Origin: Bacteroidia bacterium
Lineage (GTDB): Bacteria; Bacteroidota; Bacteroidia; 2-12-FULL-35-15
Length of the DNA stretch: 64,000 nucleotides
Direction: 5' to 3'
NCBI GenBank assembly: GCA_020051175.1
Contig: JAGVJJ010000007.1
Span: 1-64,000, forward strand
In this document: in pieces, positions 43,542-51,421 of the stretch
How positions within the stretch are numbered: the stretch's first letter is position 1
Layout: every line of letters starts with the position of its first letter
The notes under the pieces: generated by a model
Told to the model about the DNA's origin: nothing
Databases searched by the model: none
What the model saw: the letters and a program-made list of their open reading frames with translations, nothing else
Translations under genes and position numbers: made by a program

Positions 43542-43544
43542 GAG

Positions 43545-44717
43545 ATGGGATTTTCAATACCTTACGGAAAACAATTTATTTCACCGGAAGATGCAGATGC
43601 TGTAGTACAGGCCCTACATTCCGATTTTTTAACACAAGGTCCCAAAATTGCCGAATTCGAGAAAAATTTTGCGGAATACATTGGGTGTAAATATGCTGTT
43701 GCAGTGTCAAATGGAACTGCAGCTCTGCACCTTGCTTTGTTGTCATTTGGTATTAAAGCAGGAGACAGAATTATAACTACCCCTATCACTTTTGCTGCCT
43801 CTGCCAATGCTGCCTTATATTGCGGTGCCGAGGTGTTCTTTGTTGATATTGACAAACAAACGTATGTTATATCTGTTGAAGGTGTAAAACAACTTTTGAA
43901 GAAGTATCCAAAGGGGCATTTTAAGGCTATCGTACCAGTTGACTTTGCCGGTTATCCGGTTAATCTGGAAGAAATCCATGTCTTGGCAAAGGAATACGGC
44001 TTATTTGTATTGGAGGATGCATGCCACTCCCCAGGTGGTTATTTTATAGACTCTAAAAATACGAAACAAAATTGTGGCAGCTGTAATTATGCGGATGCGG
44101 CTGTTTTTTCATTTCACCCTGTTAAACATATTGCTGCGGGTGAAGGAGGAATGATTACTACCAATAGTGAAGTATTGTATAAAAAGCTGTTACTGCTTCG
44201 TACGCATGGTATCACCAAAGAAAATATGCTTCTCAATTTTCCGGAACCTGAAAAGCAGGGTGCCTGGTTTTATGAAATGCAGGAGCTGGGTTTCAATTAC
44301 CGCATTACCGATATACAGGCTGCTTTAGCTAACAGTCAGCTGAAGAGAGCAAATAATGGTATTGAAAGGAGAGAGGAAATTGCAAATCGCTACAGAAAAG
44401 CCTTTCAGAATACATCAATAAAATTTCAGGAGCAGAACTCAAATCATTTCAATGCATACCACTTGTTTGTAATTGAAGTCAACGATAGAAAAGGATTGTA
44501 CTACTATCTGAAGTCAAACGGTATTTATGCCCAGGTACATTATATTCCGGTGCATTTAATGCCCTATTATAAGCAATTGGGTTGGAGGGAAGGTGATTTA
44601 CCGGTAGCTGAAGAATATTACAAACATTGTATAAGCCTGCCGATGTTCCCGACTCTTACATCAGAAGAGCAGGATTTTGTTATCGATAAGGTTTTAGCGT
44701 TTGTAAATGGTAAGTAA
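43545..44717 (+). CDS. pseC: UDP-4-amino-4,6-dideoxy-AltNAc transaminase, PseC
   Basis: A 390-residue DegT-family PLP enzyme. Signatures are IPYGKQFISPEDADAVV, FLTQGPKIAEFEKNFAEY, VSNGTAALHLALLSFGIKAG, TPITFAASANAALYCGA and the PLP lysine in FSFHPVKHIAAGEGGMITTN. It aminates the PseB product at C4. It overlaps the next gene by 11 bases. Confidence 0.95.
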   Translation: MGFSIPYGKQFISPEDADAVVQALHSDFLTQGPKIAEFEKNFAEYIGCKYAVAVSNGTAALHLALLSFGIKAGDRIITTPITFAASANAALYCGAEVFFVDIDKQTYVISVEGVKQLLKKYPKGHFKAIVPVDFAGYPVNLEEIHVLAKEYGLFVLEDACHSPGGYFIDSKNTKQNCGSCNYADAAVFSFHPVKHIAAGEGGMITTNSEVLYKKLLLLRTHGITKENMLLNFPEPEKQGAWFYEMQELGFNYRITDIQAALANSQLKRANNGIERREEIANRYRKAFQNTSIKFQEQNSNHFNAYHLFVIEVNDRKGLYYYLKSNGIYAQVHYIPVHLMPYYKQLGWREGDLPVAEEYYKHCISLPMFPTLTSEEQDFVIDKVLAFVNGK

Positions 44718-45579
44718 GATTATATTGGGAACCGTTCAATTTGGGCTTAATTATGGGATTAATAACAAATCCGGTAAACCCGAATCAGAGACGGTTTTTT
44801 CCATTTTGGATTTGGCATTTAAAAATGATATCCGCTTGCTTGATACAGCTGAAGCCTATGGTAATGCGCATGAAGTGATTGGTGCATACCATAGGAAGAG
44901 TATGAACCGTTTTGAAGTTATTACGAAATTCCATGCGGGAAGAAAAGAACTTTCGGAATCATTAAACAAAAGGGTGGAACAAAACCTTAAAATACTTGGT
45001 GTTTCTTCCCTGTATAGTTATATGTTTCATTCATTTGCAGATTTTATAAAGTATTTCGAGCATTATAAAAGTGAAATTGAGCTGTTAAAGAAAGAAGGGC
45101 TTATCAAAAAATTAGGCGTTTCCGTTTATACCAATAATGAAATTGAGGAGCTTTTGAATTATGCGGAAGTTGGACTTATTCAGCTCCCATTTAATTTACT
45201 TGATAACAATAGGCAACGTGAGCAGATATTGCAGAAGGCAAAGAAAAGAGGTATTGAAATACATACCCGTTCTACGTATTTGCAGGGACTTTTTTTTATG
45301 AAGGAGCATATTCCTGGAAAATTATTGCCTTTGAAGCCGTACCTGTCTGAAATAAATGAGATTGTTCAAAAAAAATCGATTGATATAAATACACTTTCAC
45401 TGGGTTATTCAGTTAAGCAAAAAAATATTGATGGGGTTTTAATTGGAGTTGATTCTGTTGAACATTTAAGAGAAAACCTGGAATCGCTTGGTTCGCCACT
45501 TTCTGATGATGTAGCTGAATTAGTTGATTCAATAAATGTAAAAGATACACGATTGTTAAACCCTTCAAATTGGAAGTAA
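44707..45579 (+). CDS. Aldo/keto reductase in nonulosonate operon
   Basis: A 290-residue AKR-family enzyme. It opens ILGTVQFGLNYGINNKSG. The tetrad residues lie in LLDTAEAYGNAHEVIG (Asp, Tyr), VITKF (Lys) and YMFHSF (His). Its ATG is 11 bases inside pseC and its stop overlaps the next ATG (TAATG), so translation is coupled. AKRs in such operons may reduce a keto sugar or aldehyde precursor. The substrate is not known; an extra redox step in a modified nonulosonate or its substituent is the inference. Confidence 0.85.
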   Translation: MVSKIILGTVQFGLNYGINNKSGKPESETVFSILDLAFKNDIRLLDTAEAYGNAHEVIGAYHRKSMNRFEVITKFHAGRKELSESLNKRVEQNLKILGVSSLYSYMFHSFADFIKYFEHYKSEIELLKKEGLIKKLGVSVYTNNEIEELLNYAEVGLIQLPFNLLDNNRQREQILQKAKKRGIEIHTRSTYLQGLFFMKEHIPGKLLPLKPYLSEINEIVQKKSIDINTLSLGYSVKQKNIDGVLIGVDSVEHLRENLESLGSPLSDDVAELVDSINVKDTRLLNPSNWK

Positions 45580-46319
45580 TGAAAGTTCTGGCTATTACAC
45601 AGGCGCGAATGGGTTCTACAAGATTGCCCGGTAAAGTGTTGAAGACTATAGGAGGTAAAACACTACTTGAAATTCATTTGTATCGGATTTTGAAATCGAA
45701 ATTAATATCAGGTTTGCTTGTAGCAACTACCGTGAATGTTTCGGACGACAGAATAGTGGATGTTTGTAATTCCCTCAGGGTAGATTATTACAGAGGGAGT
45801 GAGCAGGATGTATTGGATAGGTATTACAAAGCGGCAGAAAATATAAAACCTGAATATATCGTGAGGTTAACTTCAGATTGTCCCTTAATAGATGCGGTAT
45901 TGATTGATAAGGTGATAGATTTCACCATAAAAAATACACTTGACTATGGTTCAAATATTTTTGTTGAAGACTTCCCAGATGGTCAGGATATAGAAGTATT
46001 TAAATTTTCTGCTTTAGAAACAGCATGGAAAAAGGCGGATAAAGTGTATCAGAGAGAGCATGTGACACCATTCATAAGGGAAAATTCGACATTTACAGGA
46101 GGAACAATGTTTCGTTCTGATAATTTTGCATCTGATAAAAAATATGGTGGTGTTCGATTAACCGTTGATGAAGAACGGGATTTCAAAGTGATTTCAACCC
46201 TGGTCAAAGATATGGGAATAGATGTTAAATGGGACGAATATGCTGAATGGTATTTGAATAATAAAAAGATAAAAGAAATAAATTCGGATATTAAACGCAA
46301 TGAAGGATTTAAGAAATAA
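45579..46319 (+). CDS. SpsF-type cytidylyltransferase (probable CMP-nonulosonate synthetase)
   Basis: About 246 residues from the ATG at 45579, which overlaps the AKR stop (TAATG). It belongs to the SpsF/COG1861 group of nucleotidyltransferases: AITQARMGSTRLPGKVLK, YYRGSEQDVLDRYYKAAE, RLTSDCPLIDAVLIDKVI and GVRLTVDEERDFKVI. SpsF proteins sit with NeuB-type synthases and are taken to activate nonulosonic acids with CTP. Here it fills the place of PseF. Confidence 0.85.
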   Translation: MKVLAITQARMGSTRLPGKVLKTIGGKTLLEIHLYRILKSKLISGLLVATTVNVSDDRIVDVCNSLRVDYYRGSEQDVLDRYYKAAENIKPEYIVRLTSDCPLIDAVLIDKVIDFTIKNTLDYGSNIFVEDFPDGQDIEVFKFSALETAWKKADKVYQREHVTPFIRENSTFTGGTMFRSDNFASDKKYGGVRLTVDEERDFKVISTLVKDMGIDVKWDEYAEWYLNNKKIKEINSDIKRNEGFKK

Positions 46320-46323
46320 TACA

Positions 46324-47664
46324 ATGTTGGGAGAGAAGAAATATACGAACTCTGACCGTTACCGTGAGCGTATCCACCAACTGATTCCTGGGGGCGCTCA
46401 TACCTACTCTAAAGGCGATGATCAGTTTCCTGAACTGGCACCAGCTGCTATTTCGCATGGCAAAGGTGCATGGTTGTGGGATATAGATGGAAACAAATTT
46501 CTGGATTGCTCAATGGGTCTTACATCTGTTACGTTGGGGCATGCGTTTGAACCGGTTATTAACAGGGTAAAAGAAGAGTTGGATAAAGGCGTTAATTTTC
46601 AACGTCCTTCTGTTATTGAGAAGGAAATGGCAGAAGAGTTTCTGTCGCTGGTGCCACAACATGATATGATTAAATTTGCCAAAAATGGTTCAATTGTTAC
46701 AACTGCAGCTGTCAAGCTTGCAAGGGCACATACAGGCCGGAAGCTTGTGGCATTTCCTGGCGATCATCCATTCTATTCGTATGATGATTGGTTTATCGGA
46801 AAAACTGCGTGTAACAAAGGTGTACCGGAAGAAATTTATGCATTATCAGTTACTTTTAAATCAGGCGATCTTAAATCTTTAGAACAACTGTTTATTGATT
46901 ATCCGAATCAGATAGCTTGTGTTATTACGGAACCAGAGAAAAATTTTGATAAGGAAAACGGAATAAACTCTGATGAATATATACAAAGCGCAATAGATTT
47001 AGTACATAAGAATGGGGCTTTATTTATTCTTGATGAAATGATTACGGGTTTTAAAATGGATATTCCCGGGGCAATACAAAAGTACAAAGTTGCTCCTGAT
47101 ATGGCTACTTGGGGTAAGAGTACTGCCAATGGATTTTCTTTTTGTGCACTTACAGGTAAGCGTGAAGTTATGGAGTTGGGAGGGATAAAGAGAGCTGGTG
47201 AAGAAAAAGTTTTTCTGATTTCTACCACACACGGTGGTGAAACCCACGCAATTGCTGCTGGGTTGGCAACAATTAAATTCTATAAGGAGAACAATGTCAT
47301 TAATAAAAATAATCAGACAGGAAGGATTATAATAGATAAGTGCAATGAAATAATAAGAAACAGTAGTTTACAGAATTACATATCGGTTTCTGATACCAGT
47401 TGGATGCCGGCTTTTCTTTTCAAGAACAATAGCAATGTGGCCGATACCGGCCTACGAACATTGTTTATGCAGGAAATGATAAAAAATGATGTGCTATTTC
47501 AGGGGCTTTTTGTACCAAGTTATTCTCACGATAAGGAAGAAGTAGAGTTCTTTCTGACTGCTTTTAAAAAGGCATGCGGAGTATATAAAAATGCGTTGTC
47601 TGAAGGAGTGAGTAACTACCTTAAAGGCGAACCCGCTAAAGCTGTGTTCAGAAAATATTTATAG
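46324..47664 (+). CDS. Class III aminotransferase (GSA-aminomutase-like)
   Basis: About 446 residues from the ATG at 46324, 4 bases after the previous stop. An earlier ATG at 46300 would overlap that gene. The enzyme resembles glutamate-1-semialdehyde 2,1-aminomutase: QLIPGGAHTYSKGDDQFPE, WDIDGNKFLDCSMGL, LFILDEMITGFKMD and the likely PLP lysine in TWGKSTANGFSFCALTGK. In this setting it is unlikely to serve tetrapyrrole synthesis. A second amination in the nonulosonate pathway is more probable. Confidence 0.85.
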   Translation: MLGEKKYTNSDRYRERIHQLIPGGAHTYSKGDDQFPELAPAAISHGKGAWLWDIDGNKFLDCSMGLTSVTLGHAFEPVINRVKEELDKGVNFQRPSVIEKEMAEEFLSLVPQHDMIKFAKNGSIVTTAAVKLARAHTGRKLVAFPGDHPFYSYDDWFIGKTACNKGVPEEIYALSVTFKSGDLKSLEQLFIDYPNQIACVITEPEKNFDKENGINSDEYIQSAIDLVHKNGALFILDEMITGFKMDIPGAIQKYKVAPDMATWGKSTANGFSFCALTGKREVMELGGIKRAGEEKVFLISTTHGGETHAIAAGLATIKFYKENNVINKNNQTGRIIIDKCNEIIRNSSLQNYISVSDTSWMPAFLFKNNSNVADTGLRTLFMQEMIKNDVLFQGLFVPSYSHDKEEVEFFLTAFKKACGVYKNALSEGVSNYLKGEPAKAVFRKYL

Positions 47665-47677
47665 TGTTAAAGCAATA

Positions 47678-48247
47678 ATGGCAAGAGCATATAGATGCCT
47701 GTCTAAGCAGGAGTTTGTTCAGGGAGATTATAGACTTGTTCCAATAAGGGATGAGGATAAATATGCCATTATGGAATGGCGAAATGAACAGATCGATATT
47801 CTTCGCCAGAAAGAACCACTTACAAAAGAGAAACAGGATTGGTATTTTCAGAATGTGGTAGGTAAATTGTTTGAGCAGGAAAGACCGGAACAGTTGCTTT
47901 TTAGTTTTCTGGAAAAGGATGTTCTGATTGGCTATGGTGGTTTGGTGCATATCGATTGGGAAAGTATGAATGCTGAAATTTCGTTTATAACTCAAACGGA
48001 ACGGAATAGTGTAGAGGAAAAATTTGTAATGGATTTTCATTTGTTTTTAGAGATATTGATTTCTGTAGCCTACGATAAGTTAAATTTTAAAAAACTTCAC
48101 ACCACATTTTACGATCTGCCTTCTCGTATTTACTATAAGAAGTGTATCGTAAAATTTGGCTTTGTCGAAGAAGCATGTTTAAAGCTCCATTTGCAAATAA
48201 ATGGCTCGTTGGCTAATGTTTTTATTTATTCACATTTTAGAATTTAA
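47678..48247 (+). CDS. GNAT acetyltransferase, PseH-like position
   Basis: A 189-residue GNAT-fold protein opening QGDYRLVPIRDEDKYAIMEWRNEQIDI in two halves, with LLFSFLEKDVLIGYGGLVHI as the central beta strands. The end (NFKKLHTTFYDLPSRIYYKK, GFVEEACLKLHLQINGS) is weaker than in textbook GNATs. In pseudaminic acid operons the GNAT PseH acetylates the C4 amine after PseC. The context supports this, although here the formyltransferase-like proteins might compete for the same amine. Confidence 0.75.
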   Translation: MARAYRCLSKQEFVQGDYRLVPIRDEDKYAIMEWRNEQIDILRQKEPLTKEKQDWYFQNVVGKLFEQERPEQLLFSFLEKDVLIGYGGLVHIDWESMNAEISFITQTERNSVEEKFVMDFHLFLEILISVAYDKLNFKKLHTTFYDLPSRIYYKKCIVKFGFVEEACLKLHLQINGSLANVFIYSHFRI

Positions 48248-48250
48248 TTC

Positions 48251-48892
48251 GTGGAGTTGTTTATTCAAATACTGGTTGATAATCCGGATTCCTGGATTAT
48301 TCCTTATGCAAGGAAGTTAGTTGATTTATTGTCTTCCAAGTATAAATGTCATATGATTAGTGAGCACCATGAAATAATGAACGGTGATATACTTGTTTTG
48401 CTTTCATGCGAAAAGAAATTGAAAGATGAATATTTGGGGCTTAATAAAAACAATTTTGTTGTACACGAAAGTGATTTGCCAAGAGGAAAGGGGTGGTCTC
48501 CACTTACGTGGCAAATTATTGAAGGGAATAGGGATGTTTGTATCTGCTTGTTTGAAGCAGCAGGAGATATTGATTCGGGGGATATATATGAAAAGAAGGT
48601 TATGAAATTTTCCGGTCACGAGTTAATCGATGAGCTACGTGATATCCAAGGGCAAGCAACCATAGATATAATTATGAGTGTAATTGAAAGATATCCGAAT
48701 ATCAAAGGTGTGAAACAGTCTGGAGAAGAGACTTTTTATAAGAAGAGAACACCAAAAGATAGTGAGCTGGATATAAGTAAAACACTTAAAGAGCAATTCA
48801 ATTTGTTGCGTGTGGTTGACAACGATCGCTACCCGGCTTTTTTTATTCGTGATGGAGTTAAATACATTTTAAAAATCCAAAAAGCCAAATGA
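48251..48892 (+). CDS. Formyltransferase-like protein, first of tandem pair
   Basis: A 213-residue protein starting at GTG, related to the catalytic half of methionyl-tRNA formyltransferase and sugar N-formyltransferases. The core is VVHESDLPRGKGWSPLTWQI with the catalytic-position His at H72. The downstream Asp is in DIDSGDIYEK. The Asn normally two residues before the His is Val70. No tRNA-binding domain is present. It overlaps its paralogue downstream by 4 bases. It may N-formylate an amino sugar or nonulosonate. Confidence 0.78.
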   Translation: MELFIQILVDNPDSWIIPYARKLVDLLSSKYKCHMISEHHEIMNGDILVLLSCEKKLKDEYLGLNKNNFVVHESDLPRGKGWSPLTWQIIEGNRDVCICLFEAAGDIDSGDIYEKKVMKFSGHELIDELRDIQGQATIDIIMSVIERYPNIKGVKQSGEETFYKKRTPKDSELDISKTLKEQFNLLRVVDNDRYPAFFIRDGVKYILKIQKAK

Positions 48893-49554
48893 AAGTTGTT
48901 ATAGTTAACTCAAATCGTATTCATAAAAGAATAGAAAATGCTTGCCATGAGCTGTGGAATGCACCTATTCTGAATGAAAGGTCGGATTTGACTGAGCAAC
49001 GTTTGAACGAATTGAAGCCGGATTTTGTGTTTTTTCTTCATTGGTCTTTTATTATACCTGAAAATATTTACACGAAATTCAATTGCATTGTTTTTCATAT
49101 GACTGATTTACCATATGGTAGAGGTGGTAGTCCACTTCAAAATCTTATTGTGAAAGGACATTCGGAAACTAAGGTGTCAGCGATTAAGGTTGAAAAGGGA
49201 TTAGATACAGGACCAGTGTATCTAAAAAAAGGACTGTCGCTTAATGGGACTGCCGAAGAGATTTTTATAAGGGCCGGTGATGTAATGTTGGAAATGATGA
49301 AGGAAATTGTGAATAAAGACATTCAACCAGAGCCACAGACCGGAGAACCTGTTGTGTTTACAAGAAGAAAGCCTGAAGATGGGAATCTTCAGAATATTCA
49401 GGAATTAAATACAATTTATGACTATATCCGTATGTTGGACGCAGAGGGATATCCTAAAGCCTTTATCGAAACGGAACATTTTAAATTTGAATTTTCAAGA
49501 GCATCGCTTAAAAGTGACGGTATAATTGGAGACGTAAAAATTACTAAAAGATAA
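48889..49554 (+). CDS. Formyltransferase-like protein, second of tandem pair
   Basis: A 221-residue paralogue of the preceding gene, overlapping it by 4 bases. The core is VFHMTDLPYGRGGSPLQNLI with H70, and VEKGLDTGPVYLKKGLSL supplies the conserved Asp. As in the first copy, the Asn two residues before the His is replaced by Val68. The C-terminal FTRRKPEDGNLQ matches the region after the formyltransferase core. Two such genes in one operon suggest two formylated positions or a heterodimer. The next gene starts 2 bp after the stop. Confidence 0.8.
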   Translation: MKVVIVNSNRIHKRIENACHELWNAPILNERSDLTEQRLNELKPDFVFFLHWSFIIPENIYTKFNCIVFHMTDLPYGRGGSPLQNLIVKGHSETKVSAIKVEKGLDTGPVYLKKGLSLNGTAEEIFIRAGDVMLEMMKEIVNKDIQPEPQTGEPVVFTRRKPEDGNLQNIQELNTIYDYIRMLDAEGYPKAFIETEHFKFEFSRASLKSDGIIGDVKITKR

Positions 49555-49556
49555 AA

Positions 49557-50273
49557 ATGGTATTATTAGAATCATTAAAGAACCAACGAATACTGCTTGT
49601 AGTGGCTCATCCGGACGATGAATTGTTAGGATGTGGTGCTACATTTAACAGGTTGATAGAAGAGTTCAATTGTTATGTTAAGGTTGTTATTTTAGGCGAA
49701 GGCATTACTTCCCGTTCTGATATAAGAGATGCTGTAAAGTGGAAAGAAGAGCTCGAAATTCATAAACAAAACATTCGCCAGGCTCAAAGAGCTATTGGGT
49801 ATCAGGAATTAGCAGTGTATGATTTTCCGGATAATCGCTTTGATTCGGTGGATTTGCTTGATATTGTGAAAGTTGTGGAGAAAGAAAAAAGCGAATTTAA
49901 TCCATCTGTTATATTTACACATCACGGTGGCGATTTAAATATTGACCACCAGCGTACTTTTCAGGCAGTGGTTACAGCCAGCCGGCCTATGAACAATGAA
50001 AGGGTGAAAACTATTATTGCATTTGAAACTCCAAGTGGTACGGAATGGCGTGCTGCTTCCGATCCCATGCATTTTATTCCTACTGTTTTTTTTACGGTAT
50101 CGGAAAAAAATGTAAAGGCAAAAATAAAGGGTATGGAGAGTTATGAGTTTGAAAAGCGGGTATATCCGCATCCGCGTTCACCAGAGGCTTTAACCATTCA
50201 GGCGCAACGCTGGGGGGTAGCAACAGGAAGTGAATACGCTGAAGCATTTGTGCTGGTACGTTCAATAAATTAA
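49557..50273 (+). CDS. PIG-L/LmbE family N-deacetylase
   Basis: A 238-residue zinc-dependent deacetylase. Metal and catalytic motifs are VVAHPDDELLGCGATF near the N-terminus and FTHHGGDLNIDHQRTF in the middle. Family members remove acetyl from GlcNAc-type substrates. In this operon it could free an amine that the formyltransferase-like proteins then modify, or take over a hydrolytic step. It lies 2 bp behind the second formyltransferase-like gene. Confidence 0.88.
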   Translation: MVLLESLKNQRILLVVAHPDDELLGCGATFNRLIEEFNCYVKVVILGEGITSRSDIRDAVKWKEELEIHKQNIRQAQRAIGYQELAVYDFPDNRFDSVDLLDIVKVVEKEKSEFNPSVIFTHHGGDLNIDHQRTFQAVVTASRPMNNERVKTIIAFETPSGTEWRAASDPMHFIPTVFFTVSEKNVKAKIKGMESYEFEKRVYPHPRSPEALTIQAQRWGVATGSEYAEAFVLVRSIN

Positions 50274-50356
50274 TTGTTATGAAATATCCGCATACTTTTT
50301 TGTATTGTAAGAAAAAGAGTATGGTCTGTTCAAAGTGATGGTAAAATTATATACGC

Positions 50357-51403
50357 ATGAAAATAGGAAGTTTTGAAATAGGTAGCAATCATAAGCCTTT
50401 TGTAATTGCTGAAATGAGTGGAAACCACAACCAGTCAATAGAAAGAGCAAAAGAAATTATTAAAGCAGCCGCAGATAGCGGAGCACATGCTGTAAAACTA
50501 CAAACCTATACCGCAGATACAATGACGATCGATCATAAGGGGGGATTATTTGATATTACAGATAAAAATTCATTATGGTATGGCCGTAACTTGTATGAAC
50601 TTTATCAGGAGGCACATACCCCCTGGGAATGGCATAAGCCTTTGTTTGAGTATGCTCAAAGTTTGGGCATTATGTGTTTTAGCACGCCTTTTGATGAAAC
50701 ATCTGTTGATTTTTTAGAGCAGTTGAATGTCCCCTGTTACAAAATCGCTTCTTTTGAAAACACAGATCACCCTTTGCTTAAGAAAGTAGCACAAACAGGA
50801 AAGCCGGTAATTATGAGCACTGGAATAGCTGATGTAAACGATATTATAGAGTCTGTTCAGGTGCTTAAAGAAAATGGTTGTAAGAATCTTGTGCTTCTAA
50901 AGTGTACAAGCACCTATCCTGCAAGTCCTGAAAACACGAATCTTGTAACTATACCCGAATTGCAGAGGATATTTCCTGATTGTATTATTGGTTTAAGCGA
51001 TCACACAATGGGTATTGGTGCCGGAGTGGCATCTGTAGCTCTTGGCGCACGGGTTATTGAAAAACATTTTACACTAAGAAGGGCTGATGGTGGTGTCGAC
51101 AGTACATTCAGCATGGAACCGGCTGAAATGAAGTCCTTGGTAATAGAAAGTGAGCGTGCATTTCTTGCTTTAGGCTCTGTACAATTGGAAATACAGAAAG
51201 CGGAAGAAAAGAGTAAGGTTTTCAAGCGTTCTGTTTATGTAGTGAGTGATATTAAAGCAGGGGAGGTTCTGACCAAAAATAATATTAGGACTATCCGTCC
51301 CGGAGATGGATTAGCCCCTCGCTTTTATGAAAAAATTATTGGTAAGAGAGTAAAAGCCGAATTAAAGCGCGGAACTCCTATGAAGTTAGAGTATATTGAT
51401 TAG
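50357..51403 (+). CDS. pseI: Pseudaminic acid synthase, PseI (NeuB family)
   Basis: A 348-residue PEP-condensing synthase. The TIM-barrel domain shows FVIAEMSGNHNQSIERAKEI, HAVKLQTYTADTMTID, GIMCFSTPFDETSVDFLE, KIASFENTDHPLLKK, IGLSDHTMGIGAGVASVALG and VIEKHFTL. A C-terminal SAF (antifreeze-like) domain is present (about 285-348; TPMKLEYID at the end). The AEMSGNHN and LWYGRNLYELYQEAHTPWEW features favour the PseI over the NeuB or LegI group. It condenses a 6-deoxyhexose with PEP to give a nine-carbon acid. Confidence 0.93.
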   Translation: MKIGSFEIGSNHKPFVIAEMSGNHNQSIERAKEIIKAAADSGAHAVKLQTYTADTMTIDHKGGLFDITDKNSLWYGRNLYELYQEAHTPWEWHKPLFEYAQSLGIMCFSTPFDETSVDFLEQLNVPCYKIASFENTDHPLLKKVAQTGKPVIMSTGIADVNDIIESVQVLKENGCKNLVLLKCTSTYPASPENTNLVTIPELQRIFPDCIIGLSDHTMGIGAGVASVALGARVIEKHFTLRRADGGVDSTFSMEPAEMKSLVIESERAFLALGSVQLEIQKAEEKSKVFKRSVYVVSDIKAGEVLTKNNIRTIRPGDGLAPRFYEKIIGKRVKAELKRGTPMKLEYID

Positions 51404-51421
51404 TTTGGACAGGTTGAGGAA

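Noticed and set aside
46324-47664. True glutamate-1-semialdehyde aminomutase for haem synthesis
   Set aside because: The gene is locked in a sugar-acid operon by 4-14-base gaps and the PLP-lysine region differs from the usual GSAM motif. It remains possible but is less likely.
47648-48040. 130-residue minus-strand frame opposite the GNAT gene
   Set aside because: Antisense of an operon gene with coupled spacing to both neighbours; no motif seen.
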